Source: Antitrichia curtipendula
Taxonomy: Eukaryota > Streptophyta > Bryopsida > Hypnales > Leucodontaceae
Reading direction: 5' to 3'
NCBI GenBank assembly: GCA_951230915.1
Contig: OX579636.1
Location: forward strand, 22,565,567-22,629,566
DNA: 64,000 nt
In this document: positions 1 through 11,619 of the stretch, in pieces
Layout of the letters: each line of letters opens with the position of its first letter
Numbering within the stretch: position 1 is the stretch's first letter
Program-made: the position numbers and the translations under genes
The notes under the pieces: model-generated
Seen by the model: the letters and a program-made list of their open reading frames with translations, nothing else
Databases searched by the model: none
Told to the model about the DNA's origin: nothing

Positions 1-499
1 TTTGGTTGGAGAATTGTCAATTAAAAAAATCAAAAGTGACATGTATGAATTTATGGATTTCATGTATTTTGTTTCATGGTAGGATTGACAGCCTTCACTT
101 TTACCTAAGACAGGTCATGTTTCATGACAATTAATTATTCATGGGATAAAGTGGAAACACCCAATAGCATGCATGTACCTAATCTTTGTTCCTAGATGTA
201 CATTAAACCATCCCTAGACTTCCATTGAATGGTCTTTGACACGTGTCATAAAGTTTCCTCCTCCCTTCACTGTGATTGGATAAATGTTGAGTTTGTCAGA
301 ATTCAGATTTAGGTCCATCTACAGGATAGTTCCAGTAGTTTAGGAGACTGCAACTTTGAAAATTCATAAAAAAATACATGCCAAGTCCGAAAAATCTTTT
401 GTTTTTTTTAAATTCATGATTTTCTCTCGCTAACACCACAAAATATTAATTTTTTGAAATGGTGCCTCCAAGTATGCTGAATTCCTTATTTCACGGTTC
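1..499. other. A/T-rich non-coding DNA
   Basis: No open frame with coding character, no RNA gene and no clear repeat boundary was seen. It leads into a truncated subfamily-A element. Confidence 0.5.
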
Positions 500-882
500 T
501 GGGTGCTTCCACTTTACACAATGAGCTATGAGCAAACTTAAAAACCTCATAACTTCCATCTACAAATCAAAATGGAATGATTCGAAGCTCTCCACGTACA
601 TATAAATTTAAAGAACCAATTTCAAATTTCAATTCTAAAAAAAAGTGATTTTTAAAGAAGTTTTTGTTATTGCCCGAGTTGCTCAGAGTTAAAAGAAAAC
701 TACATTTTATGCAATAACTTTTTAACCGTCTAGTCAAAAGTTATGAAAATAGTTGGACTGAAAAGCTACTCCTCGAGCACATGTTTTGTGAAAATTTCAA
801 AGAAAAATAATAAATTCTCCATCCGTGGTGAGCTGCCCAAAATTGCTATGCTGCTAAAAAATACAGCTTGGTCCTTTAGGGG
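500..882 (+). mobile_element. Truncated TTAA-type element, subfamily A (right half)
   Basis: The sequence matches the right half of the full-length copies at 11951-12905 and 47549-48495, including the stretch with GTCAAAAGTTATGAAAAT and the terminal GGTCCTTTAGGGG. The right flank is TTAT, one base from TTAA. The left half is missing, so the left limit is approximate. The frame over 743-946 lies inside this repeat and is not a gene. Confidence 0.7.
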
Positions 883-1667
883 TTATATAAGCACTAGGCA
901 AACCTTGCATTGGTTTTGGAAATGCAAGATGACCCAATATGATTGATTGTTGACAATATACATTCTCAACAAGTTGACAGTCCCAATGTCACAATACTAC
1001 CCAAGCGACCATTCAACTAAAGCAAATCTTGTTCAATGTTTGAATCCTAAGGTAGTTTTGTTACATTAGAAAGGTTTGACAACTAATTTGAAATGTTGTA
1101 ATGTGAATTCGTTGAGTTCCTCATAAAATCAATTCAAAGACATTATGATATGGAAGATTAGCCATAGTTGTAATAGAACATTTATTAATTGAAGCAAACT
1201 TACAAAAAGCGTCATTAGAGCTTGCTTTGAATAATCATACTTTGGTAAATTGTTTTGCTATGGGTGCAAGTAAGCTAAAGCTAGTGCTTGAATAGTTTGG
1301 AACATCTCAAGCTTCTGGAAGCACTTTGAAATTATTATTTTTAAGTCATTTAAATATAGGTATTTCAACTCTACTTTGAAAAGATTTTTCATCTAGTATT
1401 ATAAAAAACCATTCGGTACATTATGAAAAAAAAATAGAGATTATACATTCACCCTCATAAAAGAATTAGTTCTAAGCCCTAGTAATTTGTTGATCATACT
1501 TGATGTTTTTCTTTGATTAAAAAATTTAGGCCAAGAATCTACTTGTTTTTTATAGAAGGTCAAAGTTTCTAGGTTTATAGCAACCTTCATTTCCACCCAT
1601 GGTCGGTTTGTACTAGTGTATGGATAGATATTTAACACTTTTTCACCTTTGAATCAATTATTTTTAG
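883..1667. other. Non-coding spacer
   Basis: A/T-rich DNA without convincing coding potential on either strand. The short minus-strand frame at 1441-1638 shows no domain and no splice context. Confidence 0.5.
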
Positions 1668-2000
1668 CCCCTAAAGTCTCAAGGTCATTTTGGGGGGTCA
1701 AAAATCACTCAAAACTACCATTTTGATGCAAACAACAAAAAATTTAAACATTTTTTTTTGCATATTCAAATGTAGGAATCTTGCACTTAACTAGTATGAA
1801 AATGCCTAGAATAAATTTTAGAAACTTTGACCATATCAATCACAAGATATAAGTGTTTAAAGTAAAGAAAAAAATTATCCTTGCTCCTAGCCTAATTAGA
1901 TTATAAGGCTTTGAAACCTCTTAACCTAAAATTTTGTTACAATAAACTATGAATTCCAAATATTTATGTTAAAGAAATGAACTGAGGGTTTGGAAAAAAA

Positions 2001-2036
<36 letters not shown>

Positions 2037-2597
2037 AACAATTTGTATTCTTTAATAAATTGTTAAGTTGAAGCAAACACAAGATAAAAGGGAAAACAAA
2101 ATTATTGATAGCTCTAAGATGGAATTGAAACACACTAATCCCAGTGGTGAGATTGTTCTAAAAAGAAAACAAAATTACGTGCAACTTTACATTTTGAATT
2201 TAAAAAAAGATTGAGTTGTAAACAAATCCAATACATTATTTTATCAAAAATTTGTTAAGATTGCATGCAAAAAAAAGCTTCATAGCTTTCACCAATTACT
2301 CCTCCAAATGGAATGGATCAAATCTTTTCACACCCAAAAAATATAAATACAAGAAAAAATAATTAAAAAAAGTGTTTCAATTTTTTTTCTTTGCTATCCA
2401 TCCTTGTCTATTTTGGACTTCATTTTAGTATAACTTTTGCTCTTGGGCATGAATTAAAATAAAATATATATTTCTAGAAATCTAATTTATTTTTCTATAT
2501 AAAAAAAGGTTTTGAAAAATCTTGCCAAAAGTTGAGCTCATAGGTATTTGCCCAAACCTTCAAAAGTTCCTTGAGGGGACTTTTGGGACTTTGGAGG
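1668..2597 (+). mobile_element. TTAA-type element, subfamily C
   Basis: Starts CCCCTAAAGTCTCAAGG after TTAG and ends GGGACTTTGGAGG before ATAA, both one change from TTAA. The interior matches the C copies at 18216-19412, 25121-26328 and 30250-31172, including the left-end phrase ACTCAAAACTACCAT. No transposase frame is present, so it is a non-autonomous copy. Confidence 0.75.
2005..2035. repeat. (AAC)n microsatellite
   Basis: About ten tandem AAC/ACA units inside the subfamily-C element. The other C copies lack it, so it arose after insertion. Confidence 0.85.
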
Positions 2598-2601
2598 ATA
2601 A

Positions 2602-3224
2602 TCTACTTAACCTGTTGTAGAATGCTAGAAAAAAATAAAGGTTTAAAAAAATTAGGATGTTCATGATAGAAATGAACTTAAATCTTCAAAATGACCTCTT
2701 AATATTTCCTCCAAAAGTTTGCCCCAAAATTAGTACCATAAATGCAAAACAATCAAGTCAAAATCAACTTAAGGTCTTAGTAAGCATGCAATGAATATGC
2801 TCTTCGTAGCAACAACCTATGAGTGGATACTACAAGACAATTATCCCAAGCAAGTTGATAAAGCCAACTTCGCAAAATCAATTTGAAGGTCGTCTAAGGC
2901 CATGTGAAAAGAAGTTGACGATCATGTAGCTAAACTTTAAATTACATGCAACATCACCAAGCCATTGAGCTTCAAACGCCTATGTACTAAATGCAAATGT
3001 TAAGCACTATCTTGGCAAGGCCTTTAAGCAAATTGCCCTCAGTAGCACATAATGTATCCATTATATTGCCAAGCACTAATACTAGTGCTTGACACTATAA
3101 CGGTTGAAATTCGGGTAGTCTACTTTTTATAGGGTAGTTGAAATTTTTTTTAACAAAAAGATTTTGTATAGTTCTTGAATGCAACAAAATTGTATCAAAG
3201 TAGGATTTGACATATGCTTGGTTA
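2602..3224. other. Non-coding spacer
   Basis: No coding or structured element recognised. Confidence 0.45.
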
Positions 3225-3709
3225 TGTTATTGAGATGTAGGCAATTACACCTCAATAATGAAATTAGGCAATTACTGCCTCTTTTGAATGCATTGTGACA
3301 AACATGTCACAATGCACTCAATTTTTTTTTCCATCCCCCAGTAAGCTCAATTTTTAAGAAATTAAATTGAAATTTATTTGAAATTAAATTTTAATTAAAT
3401 TAACCTTTTTTGTCCCTCCCCCCTAATTCCACCCCTTTGTAATTTTCAGGTGGGGGGGGCATTTGATATGGGATATATTCCACCCGTATCTCGTACCAAT
3501 ATCATATTTGTATCGTATATATGTGTGTTGTACTGTATTTGTCTCTATATAATATCTGTACCATATCCAGATCCGTATCTAGATCAATGGCATTAGAGGG
3601 GAAGGATTTAAAAAAATCAACGGCTCTCAAAAATCATCGGGGGAAATGGAGGAACATGAGCAAAAAACTACTTGACAGTCTCTTTTGAGTGCATTGTTAT
3701 TGAGATGTA
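3225..3709. mobile_element. Inserted segment flanked by a 15-bp direct repeat
   Basis: TGTTATTGAGATGTA occurs exactly at 3225-3239 and again at 3695-3709, bracketing 455 bp. A perfect 15-bp flanking duplication resembles the target duplications of LINE/SINE retroposition, but there is no clear poly(A) tail or internal promoter. Inside the left end a partial inverted copy of the flank (TACACCTCAATAATG) and the palindrome around ACAAACATGT suggest rearrangement. Class unknown. Confidence 0.4.
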
Positions 3710-4219
3710 TAAGTATTGGAATGCAATAAAAACAAACATATGCAACAAAATTATACAAAATTGAATCATTCAAAATTCACAAAGGGATTAAAATTGTACA
3801 AAGATAAATTGCTTAGAATTGAAAAAATTGAATGCACTTTTCTAATCAAGGCCACACCTCAAAAACTTAAAACCAAGCATGCCATTGAATAAAGCTTTAA
3901 ATGAAATAGGCCATAGAACTATAGAACATAGTGAAAATTTTGGAACACATTTATATTTGCATGTGGTATAACACCCAAAGTTGGAAATTGTAGCTAGCAT
4001 TAAAAACTCAACCAAGAAAACCATGTGGGACAAAACCTAGCTGAGAAAAGTTTGACTAACATGCAGAAAAAAAATCTAAAGCCAATTAACTACTTCCTCT
4101 ACACTAAAAGAAATGGGATAGGCCCTAAATTCTTCAAGATCTCATCTACTGTGTTCTTTGAGTCTACACCATTAATAACCAAATTAATAATCTAGTAATG
4201 GTAATTCTCTTTGAAAGTA
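3710..4219. other. Non-coding spacer
   Basis: No supported feature. The short minus-strand frame at 3842-4033 has no coding context. Confidence 0.4.
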
Positions 4220-7097
4220 TGTCTTAGCTTACCCTCATCAAGAATCACAATTTGCTTCTTCTCATTGCTACCTAGACTACGTTTCTTGTCACATGGTAGC
4301 AAATCCGAAGGACTGGAGATGCCTGCTCCAACCTGCACAAGCAAAACATGAATATCATTGCTAGTCTTCAAAGCGTCATATACCTACAAGACAACATACA
4401 GGGAGTTAAAGTAGGAAAGAATGAAGACAAGCGAACTTAGAGATTTGATGCAGCAAGTTGAGATTAACAAATCTATGTGTCAAACCTCCATAGGAGCTCA
4501 TTTGCATAAACATCCTTAAAAAAAGTAGCCTCTCCATAAATTAAATGTTGCAAAACTTTACTGGACAAATTGATTGCTTGCCTATTGTACTTCCCGTAAG
4601 AATTAGGGTCTTGATGATCCGTAGTAGTCATACCTTTTTTCCTTGGGACAAGGCCTCCTCCATTCTCGTGATACTAGTGGTTCTACCATTTTTATTTGTT
4701 ATTCTTTTAAATTTTAAGGCAGGGACAACCTTGGCCAATGTGCACGTGATGTCACTCATCGTGTTCCTACCGACAGAACCACAAGTAAACCAAATTGGAT
4801 CCAAGGGTCCCACTTGTGATTTTGGTGTTAAAAAAAAGGATGTACAAGGTCTGCTAGACTAAACAAGGGCCAATGTGCAAGGAGGCACTTGTAGGTACCG
4901 ATCACATTAGTGTCATAACAAGTGACAAGTTTCCTTAGGCTATCGGAATTGCAATGACCCACATCAACCTTCCATTTCTTGGACAATCTAGGCGAAAATC
5001 TGGAGACACAAACGAGGACACAAAGACATATCACTTAGATAGTCTAGAAGTAGTCTCTTGGTACCTGATCACTGCTAACTAATCAGCGTACTCCACTTGA
5101 TCATTGCTAGACTAAACAAAGGCCTTACCAATCATCTGCAATTTTAGCAGCTATAACTCTACAATGATCTAGAATCGATTTAAAGTAATGCATTAATTCA
5201 CAAGATAACAATAATAAAAAAGATATACTTGAAACACTCATCACCGTATTGATCTTTGCAGATCTCAAACAAATTGGTCTCACATTCATGTAGCTCCCTT
5301 CCGCCTCTAATAAAAAAACTGGGTGTGTAGAAATATGCAAATTGTCGATTCAAACCAGATGGATGCTTTAAAAAAGCCTCATTAGAATTGAACATCTCTT
5401 TCTCCTCACTTCTAGAGAGTACATCGTTCTTTAGCGTCTCTTTACCCAAGCCTGCTTGAACAACACGGATAACTGCTTGTTTGCAACCAATTTCACATGG
5501 TGGAATCTGGGATCGGTAAGTATATTAAATGGCAATGCCGACTTCATTGACGTCTCTATGTACCGCTGCTCTTGACGACCTCGTATGATGCGACCAATAG
5601 ACCGAAGCATGTTTGCAATCCTACAATCCCAGCTCACAACAACATTGTACATTAAAAACACATGCTAAGCAATTATGAATCACTGGATCAACCCTCAAAC
5701 TGATCTATTTCCTTGTTAAGAACTAATTGGACACACAACTAAACACAAAAATACCAAGCTCACTAATTAACAAAGCCACCAAATCACTTGCATAAGGACA
5801 CAAAAATCAAAAGCTACACAAGAAAAAACATCTAAAATACAAAATAAAATAAACTGTGAGTTGACAAATTTACATTCCAGGAAATTACAACTCACCGTTC
5901 CTCTTGGCTACTTAAAGCATAAAGAGCTAGAGCATGTCAACCAGGGACAATGTCTTGTGCTTCTAACAAGTCTTCAACAATGCACTCAATAGAATAGCCC
6001 TTGAAATGACAAAATTCATCAAATGCATTGTGCGCCTAATTTTCAGACTAGGAACTGCAGCGGCGGCCTCCATTCATCATGTTTTGCAATTCTGTCTCAT
6101 CGATGTTCCAAAACCGATTAGGCAATGGCAAGAGAGCGGCATCGCCAATACCATCAGTAACTTGTTCATTGTCAGAAGATGCAAAATCGGGCGAAAGAAA
6201 GCCAACATCAATATTAGGAGGACCAACGTAAGCAATTTCATCAAAAGCCGCCAGTACAACATTGTCATCAATAGAATAAGCTTCTATATAATTTGGACTT
6301 GGGCAACATACAGCCATACAACAATGATTAGCTGAGGATACTTCACAATTAAGAATACAAGGAAAAGGATCCAAATTGGTGACCACAATATTGCGACCTC
6401 CCACTACAAGAGAGAATGGGGTCTTTTAAGTAGTGTCCTAGACATCATGTCTTTTAAGTAATGTCATTTAATGCGTCTTACTAAAAATTTTACTGAAAAG
6501 ACGCATTAAAAGACATTACTTAAAAGACATGATGTCTAGGACACTACTTAAAAGATCCCATTCTCTTGTAGTGTCCATTATTTTCATCGGCTACTAGTCT
6601 GATAGCGTCAAATAGAAGAACCTCAGATTGTAAAACATCAGGAGGAGAGACATTAGATCGTGAAACCTTAGGTCCTAAAACCTCCAGTCCATTAACATTA
6701 GGTCGTAAAACCTCAAAGCACAAACCCTTGGTGTTAAGAACAGCCGGAGCAGACACGGATTCATCAACCTCGGGATGAGAGACAACAAAACGTGAAACCT
6801 TAGGTACTGCCACCTTTGGTGCAGAAACAGTAGGTGATGAAACCTGAGGATCCTCAGTGTCAAGAACCATCGTAGCAGACACAGATTCAACAAAATGGAC
6901 AAAAGTATCCTACAAAGAATGGACAACAATATAGCAAGCAACCTCAATTGTGGAAGAATTGATGGTGTCTTTAGAACCAAACGGAGTGACTATCTCAACT
7001 TTTGGAGAAATGCCAACACAGATTACGGGAGGCTCACTAACTCTCAAAAATGGACAAATGAATTAGGACAAGTACGAGGTCGATTTTTACATTGAAC
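4220..7097 (-). pseudogene. Decayed multi-exon gene relic, possibly transposase-derived
   Basis: Minus-strand open stretches follow each other in an order that looks like exons of one broken gene. The first (about 7097-6577) encodes a Val/Ser/Pro-rich segment with recurring PKVS/PEV motifs. The next (6398-6048) is rich in acidic residues and ends NNMMNGG-like. Then come 5661-5431, with an IETSMKSALPFNILTDPRF stretch, and 5449-5198, in a shifted frame. A short stretch at about 4330-4220 is preceded by a good acceptor (TTGTGCAG). The PFN-containing stretch faintly recalls the region before the catalytic part of plant hAT transposases, but this is weak. A CACTA MITE interrupts it at 6402-6573, and the 5' end continues at 13634-13775 beyond the hAT-like insertion. 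Frameshifts and stops separate the parts. Confidence 0.35.
6402..6573. mobile_element. CACTA-type fold-back MITE with TCC target duplication
   Basis: A 172-bp near-perfect palindrome. It starts CACTACAAGAGAGAATGGGG and ends with the inverse of that terminus, CTCTTGTAGTG. It is flanked by TCC at 6399-6401 and 6574-6576, the 3-bp target duplication expected of CACTA elements, and CACTACAAGA matches the plant CACTA terminus. The arms contain repeats of the CTTTTAAGTAATGTC type. A related copy lies at 47397-48549. It carries no coding sequence and needs a transposase elsewhere. Confidence 0.9.
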
Positions 7098-7360
7098 CAA
7101 GGTTGTCACACCGGGCAAGTCGCCCGCCCGCCCCCCCATCCGGTTCGCCCGTCCGATTAAGGCTTCACCCGTCTGATGTAGTCAACAACATGTTGACTTT
7201 ATGTGAATTAAAAAAAAGGTTGACGTGGAATTACTTGGCTGCCAACTCAGACTCCGGGCGCGGACTTAAACATGACAAGGCGTGGACTTATGGATGGGTG
7301 CAGACTTAAGTCGGGCAGAGCGCGGACTTAAGTTAGGGCGCGGACTGAAACAGGACGAGC

Positions 7361-7748
7361 GTGGACTCAAGCAAGTCGAGTGCAGACTCAAGTAGGTCGG
7401 GCGAGGACTCAAGCAGGTCGGACGAGGACTCAAGCAAGTCGGGCGTGGACTCAAGCAGGTCGGGCGGGGACTCAAGCAGGTCGAGCGCGGACTCAAGCAG
7501 GTCGGGCGGGGACTCAAGTAGGTCGAGCGCGGACTCAAGGAGGTTGGACGAGGACTCAAGGAGGTCGAGCGGGGATTCAAGCATGTCGGGCGGGGATTCA
7601 AGCAGGTCGGGCGGGGACTCAAGCAGGTCGGGTGCGGACTCAAGTAGGTCGGGCGGGGACTCAAGCAGGTCAGGCGGGGACTCAAGCAGGTTGGGCATGG
7701 ACTCAAGTAGGTTGAGCGTGGACTCAAGCAGGTTGGGGCGTGGACTAG
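7361..7748. repeat. 21-bp GC-rich minisatellite, about 18 units
   Basis: Tandem units of the form GACTCAAGCAGGTCGGGCGG plus one base. Because 21 is a multiple of three and the unit has no stop codon in several frames, long open frames appear on both strands (Asp-Ser-Ser-Arg-Ser repeats on +, Leu-Leu-Glu-Ser repeats on -). These frames follow from the period and are not evidence of a protein. Confidence 0.9.
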
Positions 7749-8040
7749 AATGAACGCCCACACTTTAGAATCCACGCCCATACATTTTGTCCATGCCTTA
7801 GAGTCATCCCATGGACAATCAATTGTCATTTTTTGGGATCCACGCCCTACGCCTTAGAGTCCGCGCCCGGACCTTAAGTCCACGCCCTAGAGTCCGCGCC
7901 CATATCTTAGGTCCACGCCCATACTTTAGGTCCACGCCTTGAGTCTGCGCTTGACAAAAGTCCATGCCTTCAGATCTGCGAGCGGAGTTTACGTCTACGC
8001 TTATCAGTCCACACTTGACCCTAAACGTCCAGAAGCCCAC

Positions 8041-9330
8041 GGTTGCATACTCCAAAGTCTACGCGTTGAAATGAGCACCCAATCTCCGAGAGCATCGGGA
8101 GGGGTAATTAATGTCTGACAAAGTCAAACATTGTCCGATTCGCCCGATATGTTGTCTGATTCGTTCGATTGGGCGTTTTTCCAAACTCCTCAAACTTTCT
8201 CTCTCCTAAAATGGCCTTCTAGCCCATGCGTCTCCGCCTTAGAGTCCACGCCCATACATTTTATCCATGCCTTAGAGTCATCCCATGGACATCCAACTAT
8301 CATTTTTTTGGGTCCACGCCCTACACCTGAGAGTCCGCGCCCGTACCTTAAGTCCACGCCCTACGCCTTAGAGTCCGCGCCCATACCTTAGGTCCACGCC
8401 CTAAAGTCCGCGCTCGTACCTTAGGTCCACGCCCTAGAGTCCGCGCCCGTACCTTAGGTCCACGCCCTAGAGTCCGCGCCCGTATCTTAGGTCCACGCCC
8501 TACGCCTTAGAGTCCGCGCCCATACCTTAGGTCCACGCCCTAGAGTCCGCGTCTGTACCTTAGGTCCACGCCCTACGCCTTAGAGTCCGCGCCCATACCT
8601 TAGGTCCACGCCCTAGAGTCCACGCCCGTACTTTAGGTCCACGCCCTACGCCTTAGAGTCCACGCCCAGACCTTAAGTCCACGCCCTAGAGTCCATGCCC
8701 ATACCTTAGGTCCACGCCCTGAGTCCGCGCTCAACAAAAGTCTACACCTTCAGATCTACGAGCGAAGTTTATGTCCACGCCTAACAGTCCACGCTTGACC
8801 CTAAACATCCAAAAGCCCACGGTTGCATACTCCAAAGTCTACGCATTGAAGTGAGCGCCCAATCTCCAAGAACATCGGGAGGAGTAATTAATGTCTGACA
8901 AAGTCAAACGATGTCCGATTCGCCCGATATGTTGTCTAATTCGCCCGATTGGGCGTTTTTCCAAACTCCTCAAACTTTCACTCTTCTAAGATGGCCTTCT
9001 AGCCCATGCGTCTCCGCCTTAGAGTCCACGCCCGAACCTTACGTCCACGCTTTAGAGTCCACGCCCATACATTTTATCCATGCCTTAGAGTCATCCCATG
9101 GACATCCAACTATCATTTTTTTGGGTCCACGCCCTACACCTTAGAATCCACGCCCATACCTTAGGTCCACGCCCTAGAGTCCGCGCTCGTACCTTAAGTC
9201 CACGCCCTACGCCTTAGAGTCCGCGCCCATACCTTAGGTCCACGCCCTAGAGTCCGCGCCCATACCTTAGGTCCACACCCTAGAGTCCGCGCCCGTACCT
9301 TAGGTCCACGCCCTACCTCTACATCCGGAC
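8041..9330. repeat. 33/40-bp minisatellite within a 780-bp tandem duplication
   Basis: Units combine GTCCACGCCCTAGAGTCC with GCGCCCGTACCTTAG (33 bp), some with a 7-bp insertion giving 40 bp. At a higher level, the segment starting GGTTGCATACTCCAAAGTCT at 8041 recurs at 8821, an offset of exactly 780 bp. The shared part runs through TTGGGCGTTTTTCCAAACTC. A third partial copy of an inner piece (CGCCCATACATTTT) is at about 7775. Confidence 0.85.
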
Positions 9331-9644
9331 GCCCCAGCCAACTAGCCGCTTTTCAAAATTAGGAGGAATGCAAATTCAAATTGCCATAGGATACTCCCTC
9401 CTCCCTTCCAAATTGGTTGTATTAATTAGATGGCAGCTCATGTTTATTTTAATTCTTTTAATTTAATTACAAAAACAAGGCATTTTGTAGTTTCATTATA
9501 ACTTAGCCCGTTAATTAAGAAGGAGGCACTCCTAAATCATTTGTTATTTTCTTTCTAGATAGAAGTGGTTTTATGGACGGCAAATCTTAGATCCTAAATT
9601 CTAAACCTTAAATTCTATAAACCATTCTCTATTTAAGAAATACA

Positions 9645-9844
9645 NNNNNNNNNNNNNNNNNNNNNNNNNNNNNNNNNNNNNNNNNNNNNNNNNNNNNNNN
9701 NNNNNNNNNNNNNNNNNNNNNNNNNNNNNNNNNNNNNNNNNNNNNNNNNNNNNNNNNNNNNNNNNNNNNNNNNNNNNNNNNNNNNNNNNNNNNNNNNNNN
9801 NNNNNNNNNNNNNNNNNNNNNNNNNNNNNNNNNNNNNNNNNNNN
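9645..9844. other. Assembly gap (200 N)
   Basis: A run of 200 N, a typical placeholder of unknown true size. It sits at the left edge of a direct repeat, so a collapsed repeat is the likely cause. Confidence 0.98.
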
Positions 9845-10620
9845 ATGCTTGGATCACTAGATGCCCAAATCAATATATTCACGTATCCCCATTTCCGAAT
9901 GGAAGTTAATCCTTCAAAGCAAAATTCTAGTTTCAAGGCCTAGAATAAATTATTTTTTTCACTCACAAGCACTTATCTATAAAATTGATGAAATTTGTTT
10001 GCTATATTTTCTATATCTAAAGATGATAGGGCTCTATTTGAATAAAGACATGGGAAATTTATTTGATGGAATGGGGAAATGAAAGGATTGGTGGATAGAA
10101 GCCTTAATCATTACATTTTTTATTTTCTTGAAGTGTACACGCTATCAAAGGCTTTAGAATTTAATTGAGAGAATAGGGAAGAAAAGGGATTGGTAAGTAG
10201 AAGCGTCATACATGTTATATTTTATTTTTTTGAAGGTTATATCTCAACAAAGGGCTTGAGAATGTAATATTGTAATTGATGGAATGGGAAAACAAGAGAT
10301 TGGTGAATAGAAACCTCAAGCATCTCATTTTTATTTTTTTGAAGGTTATATCTCAACAAAGGGCTTGAGAATGTAATTGATGGAATGGGGGAGAGATGGG
10401 ATTCGTGGTGAGGTAAAGGGACTTTTCCTTAGAAGTGTTTCAATATGAGATTCGTCCACAAATTTCAAGGTGGATTTGACTTCTATTGCTAGTACCTCAT
10501 TCTTGATCCCATGCTTGGATCACTAATGCCCAAATCAAGACGTTCACCTACTCCCATTTCCCAATGGGAGTTAATCCTTGAAAGCAAAGTTCTACTTTCA
10601 AGGCCTAGAATACATTGTGT
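9845..10620. repeat. Tandem A/T-rich units between two 110-bp direct repeats
   Basis: A segment of about 110 bp beginning ATGCTTGGATCACTA at 9845 recurs at 10511, sharing AGTTAATCCTT and TTTCAAGGCCTAGAATA. Between them are about four degenerate units of 100-120 bp, sharing phrases such as GATGGAATGGG and CTCAACAAAGGGCTTGAGAA. The frame over 9861-10082 lies in this repeat. Confidence 0.7.
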
Positions 10621-11505
10621 TTTTTGCTCAAAGCATTTGGCAATGAAAATTTCAAAAAAGGAAATGACTATGTGGTTGAAGTAATTTTATGCACCCAAAT
10701 ATTTTATTCAATCATGTAAATATTAAACGCTTCAACGTATCTACATAGTAACTTAAAAGAATTTAAAACAAAAATAAACAAAATGTGAATGTATCAAAAC
10801 ACAAAAGCAATCCAAAGAACGAAAATCCAAAAAAATATAATGTGGTTCATGTGAATCTGTGCAAATCCAATGTTCAATTCAACAATAAAACTTTTCTATG
10901 TAGCTACTTAAGTATTCCAAAATAATTTCAAGAGCTAGAAGAATTTAATTATACCAACCTACCATAAATAATTTGAAGCAAATTAAAACAAAATATAAAG
11001 TGTAATAAATCCTAGCAAAACCAAACCCTCAATTCACCAATAACATTGTCAAACTCTTCTATATATCCAATAAAGCAACTCAATTTTTCTTTAAAACTAA
11101 ACTAAACAAGACTAATGTAATAAAATCCTTGTAAGCCCAATGTTCAATTCACTAATTTAAAGCAAATTCTTCTATACATCCATTAAATTAATAGAAAAGA
11201 ATGTTTAAAAAAACTGAATAAGGTGGTTCATGTAAATTCCAATGCAATTCCAATATTGAATTCAACAATGAAATGGCAACTCCTTCTTTTTATCTACCAA
11301 AATGACCTAAAGTTAAATTTTTAAACAATGTTGAATTCACAACATTCAAACTTAATACACAAAATTATTTTCTAACAAAGATCCTTATTATGTTGTATTA
11401 TAGGTTATAACAATGGAAAATTCTTACCAAATTCTTTTATAATTTGTACTACATCAAATTTAAGAGAATAATAGGTATTGTTCTAAATGAATATTATAAA
11501 AAAAT
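10621..11505. other. A/T-rich non-coding DNA inside the hAT-like element
   Basis: Degenerate repeats of phrases like CCAATGTTCAATTCA and AAATCCAATG occur, with no coding potential and no clear unit length. Confidence 0.4.
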
Positions 11506-11619
11506 GTGCTAATTTCAGCTACCAACATTAGAATTTATCATTCTTTAACTTTGGGAGAAGAATCTTATGACATATTGAATGAGTGGGTCCCCCAAAGAAC
11601 AAATTGCTCCCATGGTGTA

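Noticed and set aside
7266..7829. 187-codon minus-strand frame and overlapping plus-strand frames
   Set aside because: They lie across the 21-bp minisatellite and stay open only because the unit length is a multiple of three; no non-repeat coding sequence supports them.
7361..9330. CRISPR-like array of repeats
   Set aside because: Units are contiguous and degenerate with no unique spacers, in a plant-type nuclear genome.
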